Notes: generated from the letters alone by a model not told the origin. Shown: positions 47,044 through 56,530, counted from the first letter of the stretch. The stretch: 64,000 bases of DNA from Chromobacterium vaccinii (GCF_000971335.1 NZ_JZJL01000008.1:1-64000), one strand, 5' to 3'. A program made the numbers and translations.

Positions 47044-47985
47044 TCACGCCAACCAGAAATCCTGCCTCTGGCGATGGGCCAGAAGCAAGCCTTGGAACAC
47101 GGCCGGATCCTTGGTGTAGGTGAGTTCTCCGCTTGCCGGCTGGTATTGGTCCTGCAGCCGCGATACCCAGAAGCGAAGCGCGGCGGCCCTTAGCATGACA
47201 GGCCAGCAGTCGCGTTCGGCGGCTTCCAGCGTCCGTTCGGACTGATAACCTTCCAGAAAGGCTAGCGCCAATTCGTCGTCCAGTTCGCCATCGTCGCGCC
47301 GGGCCCAGTCATTGACGGCGATGGCCACGTCGTACAGCAGGATGTCGTTGCAGGCGTAATAAAAGTCGATGAAGCCGCTGATGTGGTTTCCATCCAACAA
47401 AACGTTGTCGCGGAACAGGTCGGCGTGGATCACGCCGCTGGGCAGGTGGTCGAAGCGATGGCCATCCTGGAACTGGATCTCCTCGCTCAGCAGCGCGGCT
47501 TGGTCGGCTGGCATCTGGGGATACAGCTGCCGGGCGGCCTGGCTCCACCACCGCGGGCCGCGTGGATTCGCCATCTGCAGCGGGAAGGTGGCGCCAGCCT
47601 TGTGCATCTGGGCCAGCATCTCGCCGACTGCGCGGCATTGATCGGGGTTGGGATGGCTGACGTCTTTTCCTGACAGGCAGCTGACCAGGCAGGCAGGCTT
47701 GCCGGCCAGCATCGAGGCGAAGCTGTCGGTGTGGTCGGCGATCGGCGCCGGGCAGGCGACGCCGTGCCTGGCCAGATGGCTCATCAGCGTCAGGTAGTAG
47801 GGCAGTTCGTCGAGCCGCAGGGTTTCGAACAGCGTCAGCACGTAGCGGCCGTGGGAGGTGGTGACGAAGTAATTGGTGTTGGTGATGCCCGCCGCGATGC
47901 CTTGCAGCTCCTGCAATTGTCCCAGCGCGTAGCCTTGAAGCCAGTGTCGCAGCGATTCCTGGCCGACCGTGGTGTAAACCGACAT
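47044..47985 (-). CDS. thrB: Homoserine kinase, type II (APH-fold)
   Basis: This 313-residue kinase of the aminoglycoside-phosphotransferase fold phosphorylates homoserine in threonine synthesis. It is the ThrB type of pseudomonads and betaproteobacteria, unrelated to the GHMP-type enterobacterial ThrB. GITNTNYFVTTSHGRYVLTL, the Brenner motif GVIHADLFRDNVLLDG and the metal Asp in ISGFIDFYYACND are visible. It is followed 10 bp upstream on the map by a DUF2782 gene on the same strand, an arrangement usual near polA in these bacteria. Confidence 0.92.
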   Translation of the reverse strand: MSVYTTVGQESLRHWLQGYALGQLQELQGIAAGITNTNYFVTTSHGRYVLTLFETLRLDELPYYLTLMSHLARHGVACPAPIADHTDSFASMLAGKPACLVSCLSGKDVSHPNPDQCRAVGEMLAQMHKAGATFPLQMANPRGPRWWSQAARQLYPQMPADQAALLSEEIQFQDGHRFDHLPSGVIHADLFRDNVLLDGNHISGFIDFYYACNDILLYDVAIAVNDWARRDDGELDDELALAFLEGYQSERTLEAAERDCWPVMLRAAALRFWVSRLQDQYQPASGELTYTKDPAVFQGLLLAHRQRQDFWLA

Positions 47986-47995
47986 GCCGCCTCCG

Positions 47996-48328
47996 TCAGA
48001 ATCGCACCAGGACCCAGCGCGGGATCACGATGCGGGTGGCGGGGTCGATCTGCCTCATGTTGCCGGAGCCATTGTCGTCTATCAGGTAGTAAGGCACCCC
48101 GTGGGCCGGCGTGACCTTGACCATGTACAGCTGGCCGTTCAGGCGGTATTCCTCGATTTTCTCGTCGCCCTTCTGGATCAGGCGCACTTCCGGTTCAGCC
48201 TCGGCGGCGTTGGACGGGCTGATCGCAGGCGGCGGCGGCACCACGGCTTTGGGCGGGGTGGCGGGCGTCTCGGCGGCCAGGGCGGGAGCTAGCGGAAGGA
48301 GAAGAAGCAGGGCGGAGAGGCGGCGCAT
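47996..48328 (-). CDS. DUF2782 exported protein
   Basis: This 110-residue protein has a signal peptide (MRRLSALLLLLPLAPALA), a Pro/Ala-rich linker and the DUF2782 core (VRLIQKGDEKIEEYRLNGQL, YMVKVTPAHGVPYYLIDDNG, final PRWVLVRF). The function is unknown, and it is probably periplasmic. It lies 10 bp before thrB and is probably co-transcribed with it. Confidence 0.85.
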   Translation of the reverse strand: MRRLSALLLLLPLAPALAAETPATPPKAVVPPPPAISPSNAAEAEPEVRLIQKGDEKIEEYRLNGQLYMVKVTPAHGVPYYLIDDNGSGNMRQIDPATRIVIPRWVLVRF

Positions 48329-48592
48329 GGTTTGTCCTTTTTCGTATGTGGTTTTAGTGTCTGTTTACGATGCTTTTGCAAGCGGCGCGGCCACCTCCAG
48401 GTTGGATGGAGACGGAGCGCTCCGGCAGGGAGACACCAAGTCTCGTCCGACGGCCTGATGGCTGGGCGGCCTTCAGTGGCGGTTTTCCGCCGGCGCATGG
48501 CTTGGTCGGACGCCCATGATACTGCGGAGAGGCGTTTTCGAGCCCTGCGTCCGGCGGAAAACGGCGGCCGCCGGAAAAAGACCGCAAGCAGA

Positions 48593-49321
48593 CTACAGGT
48601 TGAGCAACTGTTCGCGTTCTTCGGGCAGCGCGTCGAAGCCGCGGGTTTCGTAGTGTTTGAAAATGGTGTCGACGATTTGCTGCGGGTCGTCGATCAGCTG
48701 GATCAGGTTGAGGTCGTCCGGGTTGATCATGCCTTCGCTGACCAGGCGGTCTTTCACCCAGTCCAGCAGGCCGGTCCAGAACTCGTGGCAGCACAGGATG
48801 ATCGGAATTTTGCGGCTCTTGCCGGTCTGGATCAGCGTCAGCGCCTCGAACATCTCGTCCAGCGTGCCGAAGCCGCCGGGCATCACCACGTAGGCGATGG
48901 CGTGTTTGACGAACATCACCTTGCGGCTGAAGAAGTGGTTGAATTTGACCGACAGATCCTGGTAATCGTTGGGTTTTTGTTCGTGCGGCAGCACGATGTT
49001 GAGCGCCACTGACGGACTTCTGCCGTAAAATGCCCCCTTGTTGGCGGCTTCCATGATGCCGGGGCCGCCGCCGGATATCACCGAGAAACCGGAGTCGGAG
49101 AGGCGGCGCGCCACGTCTTCGGTCAATTTGTAGTATTTATGATCGCGCGGCGTGCGTGCGCTGCCGAATATGCTCACCGCCGGGGTAATGCCTTGCAGTT
49201 CCTCGGCCGACTCGACAAACTCCGACAATATCTTCATCACGTGCCAGGCCTCGCGGGAACGGAAGCGCTGCATCATGGCGTGACGGTCACTGGTCTGCGG
49301 CAACTTATCGGACAAGCTCAT
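48593..49321 (-). CDS. LOG-family protein (Rossmann-fold nucleotide hydrolase)
   Basis: This 242-residue member of the TIGR00730/LOG family acts on nucleoside 5'-monophosphates (cytokinin riboside phosphate in plants, AMP-type substrates in bacteria). VSIFGSARTPRDHKYYKLTE, ISGGGPGIMEAANKGAF and the signature VMPGGFGTLDEMFEALTLIQ are present. It is divergent from polA with only 14 bp between starts. The 264 bp before the DUF2782 gene hold no gene. A GC-rich stem (about 48548-48575) just after its stop may be a terminator. Confidence 0.9.
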   Translation of the reverse strand: MSLSDKLPQTSDRHAMMQRFRSREAWHVMKILSEFVESAEELQGITPAVSIFGSARTPRDHKYYKLTEDVARRLSDSGFSVISGGGPGIMEAANKGAFYGRSPSVALNIVLPHEQKPNDYQDLSVKFNHFFSRKVMFVKHAIAYVVMPGGFGTLDEMFEALTLIQTGKSRKIPIILCCHEFWTGLLDWVKDRLVSEGMINPDDLNLIQLIDDPQQIVDTIFKHYETRGFDALPEEREQLLNL

Positions 49322-49335
49322 ACTTCTGCCTCTTT

Positions 49336-52134
49336 ATGAAAACATTGTTATTGATCGACGGCTCTTCTTACTTGTACCGCGCCTTTCACGCGATGCCCGA
49401 TTTGCGTTCCCCGGATGGCCGCCCGGTGGGGGCTGTCTATGGCATGGTGAACATGCTCAGGCGGCTGGAGAAAGAAGTTGAATTCGATTATAGCGCCTGC
49501 GTCTTCGACGCGAAGGGCAAGACCTTCCGCGACGACCTGTACCCCGAATACAAGGCCAATCGCCCGTCGATGCCCGAGGAGCTTGCTTCCCAGATTACGG
49601 CGGTCCACGACGTGGTGCAAGCATCCGGCTGGCCGATGCTGGTGGTGCCGGGAGTGGAGGCCGACGACGTGATCGGCACGCTGGCGCGCCTGGGGGCGGC
49701 GGCCGGCATGAAGGTGATCGTTTCCACCGGCGACAAGGACATGGCGCAGCTGGTGACGCAGGACGTCACCCTGGTCAACACCATGACCAACGAGCTGCTG
49801 GACGAGGCCGGAGTGAAGGAGAAGTTCGGCGTGCCGCCGAACCGGATCATCGACTACCTGACCCTGATCGGCGACAAGGTGGACAACGTGCCCGGCGTCG
49901 ACAAGTGCGGGCCGAAGACTGCGGTGAAGTGGTTGGAGGAATACGGCAGCCTGGACGCCATCGTCGCCCAGGCAGGCAGCGTCGGCGGCAAGGTGGGCGA
50001 GAACCTGCGCGCCGCGCTGGACTGGCTGCCGATGGGCAAGCGGCTGATCACCATCGATTGCGAGGTGAATCTGGAAACCGATCTGCCGCACGGCCTGCCG
50101 GGCCTGCAGCACGGCCAGAAGGACAAGCCGCGGCTGGCCGAGCTGTTCCAGGACCTGGGCTTCCGCACCTTCTACCGCGAGGTGACCGCGGGCGAAGAGA
50201 TGCCGGCTGTCGCCCAGCGCGGCGAGGACGCGCCCGCCGCGCCGCGCGGCGATCAGGCCCAGGGCGACATGTTCGCCGAACCGGCGGCCGTGTCGTCGGA
50301 CAAGGCAGCCCCGGCTGAAGGCGCGCTGGCGCGCCATTACGAAACCATTCTCACCGACGCGCAGCTGGACGCCTGGCTGGCCAAGCTGGCGGCGGCCCAG
50401 GTGGTGTCGTTCGACACCGAGACCACCAGCCTGGACCCGATGCAGGCGCGCATCGTCGGCGTCAGCTTCTCGGTGGAGGCCGGCCATGCCGCCTATCTGC
50501 CGCTGGAACACCATTACGCCGGCGCGCCGGAGCAGTTGCCGCTGGACGCCACCCTGGCCAAACTCAAGCCGTGGCTGGAGGACGCAAGCCGGAAGAAGTG
50601 CGGCCAGAACCTGAAGTACGACTGCCACGTGCTGGCCAACCACGGCATCGCCCTCGCCGGCATCGTCGATGATTCGATGCTGGCCTCCTACGTGCTGGAA
50701 AGCCACCAGCGCCACAATATGGACGACCTGGCGCGCCGGCACCTGGGCGAGAACACCGTCAGCTACGAGGACATCTGCGGCAAGGGCGCCAAGCAGATCG
50801 GCTTCGGCGAGGTGGACGTCGACATCGCCGCCAACTATTCGGCCGAGGATGCCGACATCACGTTGCGCTTGAACCAGCATTTCGCCGGCGAATTGTCCGG
50901 CGATCTGGAAAAGGTCTACCGCGACATCGAGCTGCCGGTGGCCGAAGTGCTGTTCAAGATGGAGCGCCACGGCGTGCTGATCGACCGCGACAAGCTGGTC
51001 GCGCAGAGCCACCAGCTGGGCAGCCAGATGCTGGAGCTGGAGCAGCGGGCCTATGAGCTGGCCGGCCAGCCGTTCAACCTGAACTCGCCGAAGCAGCTGC
51101 AGGAAATCCTGTTCGGCAAGCTGGCGATCCCGACCAAGGGCGTCAAGAAAACGCCGAGCGGCGGTTATTCCACCGACGAGTCGGTGCTGGAACAGCTGGC
51201 GCTGGATCACCCGCTGCCGAAGTGCATCCTGGAGTACCGCGGGCTGGCCAAGCTGAAGTCCACCTATACCGACAAGCTGCCGACGCTGATTTATCCACAG
51301 ACCGGCCGCGTGCACACGACTTATGCACAGGCGGTGGCGATTACCGGGCGGCTGGCCAGCAATGACCCGAACCTGCAGAACATCCCGGTGCGCACCGCCG
51401 AGGGCCGCCGCGTGCGCGAGGCCTTCATCGCGCCGGCCGGCTGGCAGATCGTGTCGGCCGACTATTCGCAGATCGAGCTGCGCATCATGGCCCACCTGTC
51501 CGACGACGAGGGCATGTTGAAGGCGTTCGCCAGCGGCGAGGACATCCACCGCGCCACTGCGGCCGAGGTGTTCGGCGTGGAGCTGGCGGCGGTGACGTCT
51601 GACCAGCGCCGCGCCGCCAAGGCGATCAACTTCGGCCTGATCTACGGCATGAGCGCGTTTGGTTTGGCCGCTCAGCTGGACATCGAGCGCAGCGCCGCCC
51701 AGCAGTACATCGATCGCTACTTCATGCGCTACCCGGGCGTGGCCGAGTACATGCAGACCACGCGCGAGAAGGCGCGCGAGCAGGGCTATGTCGAAACCGT
51801 GTTCGGCCGCCGCCTGTACTTGCCGGACATCAAGCTCAGCAACCCGGGCCGCCGCGCCGGCGCCGAGCGCGCGGCGATCAACGCGCCGATGCAGGGCACC
51901 GCCGCCGATCTGATCAAGCTGGCGATGATCGCGGTGCAGGGCTGGCTGGAGAGCGACGGTTTGCAGAGCAAGCTGATCATGCAGGTGCATGATGAGCTGG
52001 TGCTGGAAGTGCCGCAGGCCGAGCTGGAACTGGTCAAGCGCCGTCTGCCGGAAATCATGGCTGGCGCGGCTGAACTGAAGGTGCCGCTGCTGGCCGAGGT
52101 CGGCGCCGGCGACAGCTGGGAAGCCGCGCACTGA
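49336..52134 (+). CDS. polA: DNA polymerase I
   Basis: This 932-residue repair and replication polymerase removes RNA primers and fills gaps. It has three complete domains. The 5'-3' exonuclease covers residues 1-290 (LLLIDGSSYLYRAFHAMPDL, GVEADDVIGTLA). The 3'-5' proofreading exonuclease is at about 330-510, with VVSFDTETTS retaining Asp360 and Glu362, so it looks active. The polymerase domain is at about 550-932, with motif A DYSQIELRIM (Asp709), motif B RRAAKAINFGLIYGMSAFGL and motif C MQVHDELVLEV (His885-Asp886). A normal-length, intact gene with its own terminator. Confidence 0.97.
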   Translation: MKTLLLIDGSSYLYRAFHAMPDLRSPDGRPVGAVYGMVNMLRRLEKEVEFDYSACVFDAKGKTFRDDLYPEYKANRPSMPEELASQITAVHDVVQASGWPMLVVPGVEADDVIGTLARLGAAAGMKVIVSTGDKDMAQLVTQDVTLVNTMTNELLDEAGVKEKFGVPPNRIIDYLTLIGDKVDNVPGVDKCGPKTAVKWLEEYGSLDAIVAQAGSVGGKVGENLRAALDWLPMGKRLITIDCEVNLETDLPHGLPGLQHGQKDKPRLAELFQDLGFRTFYREVTAGEEMPAVAQRGEDAPAAPRGDQAQGDMFAEPAAVSSDKAAPAEGALARHYETILTDAQLDAWLAKLAAAQVVSFDTETTSLDPMQARIVGVSFSVEAGHAAYLPLEHHYAGAPEQLPLDATLAKLKPWLEDASRKKCGQNLKYDCHVLANHGIALAGIVDDSMLASYVLESHQRHNMDDLARRHLGENTVSYEDICGKGAKQIGFGEVDVDIAANYSAEDADITLRLNQHFAGELSGDLEKVYRDIELPVAEVLFKMERHGVLIDRDKLVAQSHQLGSQMLELEQRAYELAGQPFNLNSPKQLQEILFGKLAIPTKGVKKTPSGGYSTDESVLEQLALDHPLPKCILEYRGLAKLKSTYTDKLPTLIYPQTGRVHTTYAQAVAITGRLASNDPNLQNIPVRTAEGRRVREAFIAPAGWQIVSADYSQIELRIMAHLSDDEGMLKAFASGEDIHRATAAEVFGVELAAVTSDQRRAAKAINFGLIYGMSAFGLAAQLDIERSAAQQYIDRYFMRYPGVAEYMQTTREKAREQGYVETVFGRRLYLPDIKLSNPGRRAGAERAAINAPMQGTAADLIKLAMIAVQGWLESDGLQSKLIMQVHDELVLEVPQAELELVKRRLPEIMAGAAELKVPLLAEVGAGDSWEAAH

Positions 52135-52156
52135 CGCATCCATCGCATCCGTCCGG

Positions 52157-52186
52157 AACGGCGCCATTCGGCGCCGTTTTGTTTTT
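52157..52186 (+). terminator. Terminator of polA
   Basis: Stem AACGGCGC/GCGCCGTT with a 6-nt loop is followed by TTGTTTTT. Confidence 0.85.
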
Positions 52187-52315
52187 GCGTCAGCGTCGAC
52201 CTGCACTTTCGGATATGAGCGCCGCGCGGCGGCTCCGGCTTTCGTACAGGCGGCGCTGAGCGTCGTCGTCGGCGCTCTCAGACTGGCGACTTCCCATATC
52301 GGAACGGGGCACGCG

Positions 52316-52858
52316 ATGGACAAGCCGTGTCAGGCTGGACTGAGCTTGCTGGAAATGATGGCCGCGCTGGCGATCGCCGCCATCGGCGCCTGCCTGGCGC
52401 TGCCCGCGCTGGGACAGGCTGTGGAGCGGCAACGGCTGCGCGGCCAGGCGATGGCGTTGATGGGCTGCCTGGAGCATGCGCGCGCCGAGGCCTTGCGGCT
52501 CAACCGGCCGGTGTATCTGTGCGCGGCCAATCTGAAAGTGAACCGCGAGTTGCAGGGCTGCCTGCCGCAGCAGGGAGGCAGCGGACAATCCTGGCCCGAG
52601 GGGGCGCTGGTGTATGCGGATCAGGGCGCGGCCAACGGCTATTACGACAGCGGCGAGCGCCTGCGCCTGGCGATGTTCGACGGCGACCGGGTGGCGGTGC
52701 GCGCGGACGCCAGGCAACTGGCGCTGACGGCCGAGGGACGGCTGCAGGCATCGAAGGCGATGCGTTTCTATCTGAACGGCCGCAGCCAGTGTCTAACGCT
52801 GACCGTGACGGCCAACGGCCGGGCCCGGCTGGGGGAGGCGGGCGATGCCTGCGCCTGA
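52316..52858 (+). CDS. fimT: FimT/GspH-type minor pilin
   Basis: This 180-residue type IV pilin-like protein has the prepilin site CQAG-LSLLEMMAALAIAAIG, with Gly at -1 and the key Glu5. The N-terminal helix (SLLEMMAALAIAAIGACLAL) inserts in the membrane. The GspH/FimT-like globular domain follows, with MALMGCLEHARAEALRLNRP. It primes or regulates type IV pilus assembly. It is first in a five-gene minor-pilin operon and overlaps pilV by 14 bp. Confidence 0.87.
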   Translation: MDKPCQAGLSLLEMMAALAIAAIGACLALPALGQAVERQRLRGQAMALMGCLEHARAEALRLNRPVYLCAANLKVNRELQGCLPQQGGSGQSWPEGALVYADQGAANGYYDSGERLRLAMFDGDRVAVRADARQLALTAEGRLQASKAMRFYLNGRSQCLTLTVTANGRARLGEAGDACA

Positions 52859-53339
52859 GCGGGGATTCAGCCTGATCGAGGCGCTGGTCGCATTGCTGAT
52901 CTGGATGGTGGCGGTGCTGGCCTTCAGCGGCGTTCAGGCGCGCGCCTTGCTGCATGCGCGGGAAACCGAACTGGGCAGCCGCATCGGCGACGCGGCCGTC
53001 AACCTCTCCAGCGCCATCCTGGCCAGTCCGGAAAGCTTGTGGCCGCTGTATCTGGAGCAGGGCTACGACGACCATCGCGCCGGCGGCGGGTGCGCGGTCG
53101 GTTGCTCGGCGCAGCAGCTCGCCGACGCCAATCTTGTTCGCTTCAAGCATGAGCTGCGCCAGGCAGGCCGGAGCGAACAGGCGCGCGGCGTTGTTTGCCG
53201 CGGCGACAGCCGGGTGCGGCCGACGCTGGACAAGCCGGGCTGCGACGGCAAAGGCGAGTTGGCGATACGGGTGGCATGGCGCACCCGGCTGGACGGCGGC
53301 TGGCGGGAGCATGCGGGTGTCTGGCCGCTGCGGCCCTGA
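52845..53339 (+). CDS. pilV: PilV-type minor pilin
   Basis: This 164-residue minor pilin has the prepilin motif PERG-FSLIEALVALLIWMVA (Glu5 present), followed by a Cys-rich globular part (GGCAVGCSAQQ, VVCRGDS, KPGCDGKG). It overlaps fimT upstream and pilW downstream by 29 bp. The five genes are read as one unit. Confidence 0.85.
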   Translation: MPAPERGFSLIEALVALLIWMVAVLAFSGVQARALLHARETELGSRIGDAAVNLSSAILASPESLWPLYLEQGYDDHRAGGGCAVGCSAQQLADANLVRFKHELRQAGRSEQARGVVCRGDSRVRPTLDKPGCDGKGELAIRVAWRTRLDGGWREHAGVWPLRP

Positions 53340-54186
53340 GCGGCAACGCGGCGCCCTGCTGCTGAGCGTGTTGCTGGCGGCGGCGCTGACGTCGCTGGTG
53401 CTGGTTTTGTCGCTGACCGCGCTGGCCGCGGTGCAGCGCGGGGTGAGTGCGGCCGAGCAAAGGCTGGGCCGGAGCCAGGACGCGCGCTGGGCGTTGCGGC
53501 AACTGGCGAGGGATCTGGCCGGCCATGGGCGTTCGGGGTGCAGGTCGCGGCCGTGGCGGGCCGGCGATTTCTCCGCCGGAGAATGGCGGCTGCAATTGTC
53601 GGGGCGGGAGCTGGAGATCGTCCGCATCAACCGGTCCGGAGACGACTTGGCCGGCGTGAGCTTGGCGCCGCAGCCGTCAGAGGCCTGGCGGCCGTGGTCC
53701 AGCGTCTGGCTGGGCAGTTGCGGCGGTGGCTATGCGCTGCAGGGAAGCCGCGCCCACTGGAGGGGCGAAGCCGGCGCGCCGGAACTGGCGCTGACGCCGC
53801 CGTTGCCGGTGTCGCCGCGGGCGGAGGGTGTGCACCTGTCCTCGTTGCAGCTGTGGCTGCCGCGGGAGCGGCGCTACCGTCTGGAAGCGGCCGCGCGCGG
53901 CCATCGGTTGCTGGCGCGGGACGCCGAGGGCGGTTTGGCCGATGGCGAGGAGAGGGTTTTGCTGGATGGCGTGCAGCGCCTGGGTTTGCAGCTGTTGGCG
54001 CGGGACGGTTGCGGCGAGTCCGCCCGCTGGAGCTGGCGGGAAGCGTCGCAGTGGCCTTCCGGGCTATCGCCGCAGGCCGCCCGCGTGAGTTTGGCATGGT
54101 ATCCCGACGACAAGGAGAACGAGGTGAGTCTGTTGAGTCTGGATCTGGCGTTGGAGCCGGTTCCGCCTTGCGGGGTGTCGCCGTGA
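53311..54186 (+). CDS. pilW: PilW-like minor pilin, lacking Glu5
   Basis: This 291-residue protein starts at ATG 53311 (MRVSGRCGPERQRGALLLSV), inside the end of pilV. The N-terminal apolar helix follows ERQRG, but the residue at mature position 5 is Leu or Ser rather than Glu (G-ALLLSVLLAAALTSLVLV). The rest has the beta-rich PilW-like part (LRQLARDLAGHGRSGCRSRP as the alpha-1 extension; C-terminal LSLDLALEPVPPC). Order in the operon supports the assignment. It overlaps pilX by 4 bp (GTGA). Confidence 0.75.
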   Translation: MRVSGRCGPERQRGALLLSVLLAAALTSLVLVLSLTALAAVQRGVSAAEQRLGRSQDARWALRQLARDLAGHGRSGCRSRPWRAGDFSAGEWRLQLSGRELEIVRINRSGDDLAGVSLAPQPSEAWRPWSSVWLGSCGGGYALQGSRAHWRGEAGAPELALTPPLPVSPRAEGVHLSSLQLWLPRERRYRLEAAARGHRLLARDAEGGLADGEERVLLDGVQRLGLQLLARDGCGESARWSWREASQWPSGLSPQAARVSLAWYPDDKENEVSLLSLDLALEPVPPCGVSP

Positions 54187-54818
54187 ACGCGCGGTGCCAG
54201 GGCGGCGGCGCGCTGCCGCTGGTGATGTCGCTGCTGGCCGTGTTGGGCTTGCTGGTGCTGACTTCGTCGCGCCAGCTGACCGGCGCGGGCCGGTTGGCGG
54301 CCAATGCCCAGGACAGGCAGCGAGCCGAGATGCTGGCCCGCCAGGCCTTGTCGGGCGCGGAGCAGTGGGTGTGGCGGATGGACCGCCGCCTGGGGCTGGA
54401 TGCCGCGGATCCGGCGAAGCTATATGGGGAGGGCAGGCTGTTCCCGCCCAGTTGCGAGGGGACCGAAGGCAAGGGCCTGTGCGAACCGATGGCTCCGCCT
54501 CACCGGCGCCGTGTCGGAGGCCAGCTGCTGCTGCATCCCTGCGGCAACAGTCGCGAATACGCGCTGGAGCCGGGATTGCCGCAGACCGGCTGCCCGCAGC
54601 GGGTGCGCGGCGGCGCGCTCAGTTGGGCCAATCCGCGCTACGTGGTGGAACTGGTCGACCCGCGTTTCGGCGAGGCGGCCAAGGACAGGCTGTACCGGAT
54701 CACGGTGCGCGCCTGGGGCCATCATCCGCTCAGCGTGGTGACGCTGCAAAGCTGGTACCGGGTGGGCCAGGATGCGGACGAAGGGCGGCGGCTGGACTGG
54801 CGCGAGGTGGCGGAGTGA
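54183..54818 (+). CDS. pilX: PilX-like minor pilin
   Basis: This 211-residue protein starts at GTG 54183, overlapping the pilW stop. It has CQGGGALPLVMSLLAVLGLLVLTSSR as N-terminal helix (quoted in part; no Glu5, as is common for PilX/GspK-type tip pilins) and the RQALSGAEQWVWRMDRRLG motif that typifies PilX. Several Cys residues in the globular part may form disulfides. It is expected at the pilus tip complex. Confidence 0.78.
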   Translation: MNARCQGGGALPLVMSLLAVLGLLVLTSSRQLTGAGRLAANAQDRQRAEMLARQALSGAEQWVWRMDRRLGLDAADPAKLYGEGRLFPPSCEGTEGKGLCEPMAPPHRRRVGGQLLLHPCGNSREYALEPGLPQTGCPQRVRGGALSWANPRYVVELVDPRFGEAAKDRLYRITVRAWGHHPLSVVTLQSWYRVGQDADEGRRLDWREVAE

Positions 54819-55243
54819 GGCGGGGCCTGGGACAGGGGTTCAGCCTGATGGAGCTGGCCGGCTGCATGGCCATTCTGGCCATCCTGCTGGCGCTGGCGGT
54901 GCCGAGCTATCGGCAGTACCTGCAGCGGGCGCGGATGGAGGAGGCCAGGGCAGCCCTGATGGAAAACGGCCACTTCATGCAGCGCTGGTACCAACTGCGC
55001 GGCGTTTACCATCAGGAAGGACCGCTGTCCTGGCCGCCGCTGCCGGTGCTGGAAACCGGCGCCTTCGTGATCGGCTTCAGCAGCGCCGGACCGTCCTCGG
55101 ACAATATCGATCAAGCCAGTTTCATCATCGAGGCCAGGGCCAAAACCGGATCGGGCCTGGAGGAGTGGATGCTGAAGCTGGACCAGGACGGCAACATCCG
55201 CCAGTGCCGGCAGGAGGATGGCGTCGAGAATTGCCGGCTGTAG
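54815..55243 (+). CDS. PilE/ComP-like type IV minor pilin
   Basis: This 142-residue pilin starts at GTG 54815 within the pilX stop. The prepilin site is GLGQG-FSLMELAGCMAILA with Glu5, followed by LAVPSYRQYLQRARMEEARA and FMQRWYQLRGVYHQEG, typical of PilE-type minor pilins. The C-terminus has a Cys pair (RQCRQEDGVENCRL) that closes the D-region loop. It is the last gene of the operon. No pilY1 lies in this operon, although that gene usually accompanies these pilins. Confidence 0.85.
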   Translation: MRRGLGQGFSLMELAGCMAILAILLALAVPSYRQYLQRARMEEARAALMENGHFMQRWYQLRGVYHQEGPLSWPPLPVLETGAFVIGFSSAGPSSDNIDQASFIIEARAKTGSGLEEWMLKLDQDGNIRQCRQEDGVENCRL

Positions 55244-55252
55244 CCCGGCGGC

Positions 55253-56530
55253 TCAGGCTTTTTCCGGCGCGGGGTCGTCGCCCCACGGCGCCACCCGCAC
55301 CAGCAGCATCATCCCGGGCAGCGCCAGCGCCGTGCACAGGAAGAAGAACGAGGTCCAGCCCACCGAGTCGACGATGTAGCCGGTGGCGGCGTTGGCCAGC
55401 GTGCGCGGCACCGCCGCCAGGCTGGTGAACAGCGCGAACTGGGTGGCGGTGTAGGCCGGATGGGTGCTGCGGGCGATGAAGGCGACGAAGGCCGCGGTGC
55501 CGAGGCCGACGCCCAGCGCCTCAAAGGCGATCACCACCGCCAGCATGGACAGCTCCGTCGCGCCGACGCTGCCGAAGCGTCCGTAGCTGGACAGCCAGGC
55601 GAAGCCCAGAATCGACACCACCTGCACCACGCCGAAGGCCCACAGCGCGCGGTTGATGCCCAGCTTGATCATCCACAGGCCGCCCAGCAGGCCGCCTATC
55701 ACCGCCGGCCACAGCGCCGCGTGCTTGGCCACCAGGCCGATCTGCGACTTGGCGTAACCCATGTCGAGGTAGAACGGCGTCGCCAGCGAGGTGGCCATGC
55801 TGTCGCCCAGCTTGTACAGGAAGATGAAGCCCAGTATCCACAGCGCGCCCTGCCAGCCCTGGCGGGTGAGGAATTCGTGGAAGGGCTCCACCACCGCTTC
55901 GCGCAGCGTTTTCGGGCTGCCGGGAGCCTGGGCGGGCTCTTTCACCATCAGCGTCATCAGCGCGCCGGGCAGCATGAACAGCGCGGTGACCACGAACACG
56001 CTGCCCCAGTCCAGGTGGTCGGCCAGGATCAGCGACAGCGAGCCTGGCACCAGGCCGGCCAGCCGGTAGGCGTTGATGTGCACGGTGTTGCCCAGGCCCA
56101 GCTGGACGTCGCTGAGGATCTCGCGGCGGAAGGCGTCCAGCACGATGTCCTGGCTGGCGGAGAAGAAAGCCACCGCCAGCGCCAGTCCGGCGATGCTCCA
56201 GATGTCTTGTTTGGGATCGAATAGTCCCAGCAGCGCCAGGCTTCCCAGCAGCGCCAGCTGGGTGGCCAGCATCCAGCCGCGGCGGCGGCCCAGCAGCGGC
56301 AGCGCGTAGCGGTCCAGCAGCGGCGACCACAGGAATTTCCAGGTGTATGGCAGGCCGATCAGCGCGAACAGGCCGATGGATTTGAGATCGACGCCCTCGC
56401 TGCGCAGCCAGGCCGGCAGCAGGTTGATCAGGGTGTACAGCGGCAGCCCGGAGGCGAAGCCGGTGAACACGCAGACGAGCATGGTGCGCGAGAACACGTC
56501 GCGCCGCCAGTTGATGGTGGCCAGGGTCAT
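55253..56530 (-). CDS. ampG: AmpG-family muropeptide permease
   Basis: This 425-residue, 12-helix inner-membrane MFS protein imports GlcNAc-anhydroMurNAc peptides during peptidoglycan recycling. FTGFASGLPLYTLINLLPAW, LIGLPYTWKFLWSPLLDRY, SASQDIVLDAFRREIL and INAYRLAGLVPGSLSLIL are AmpG signature segments. It is convergent with the pilin operon, 9 bp from its end. Confidence 0.92.
   Translation of the reverse strand: MTLATINWRRDVFSRTMLVCVFTGFASGLPLYTLINLLPAWLRSEGVDLKSIGLFALIGLPYTWKFLWSPLLDRYALPLLGRRRGWMLATQLALLGSLALLGLFDPKQDIWSIAGLALAVAFFSASQDIVLDAFRREILSDVQLGLGNTVHINAYRLAGLVPGSLSLILADHLDWGSVFVVTALFMLPGALMTLMVKEPAQAPGSPKTLREAVVEPFHEFLTRQGWQGALWILGFIFLYKLGDSMATSLATPFYLDMGYAKSQIGLVAKHAALWPAVIGGLLGGLWMIKLGINRALWAFGVVQVVSILGFAWLSSYGRFGSVGATELSMLAVVIAFEALGVGLGTAAFVAFIARSTHPAYTATQFALFTSLAAVPRTLANAATGYIVDSVGWTSFFFLCTALALPGMMLLVRVAPWGDDPAPEKA

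Noticed and set aside
49348-52323. A 991-residue open frame antisense to polA.
   Set aside because: The composition is Gln/His/Arg-rich noise, and polA on the other strand is complete with all catalytic motifs.
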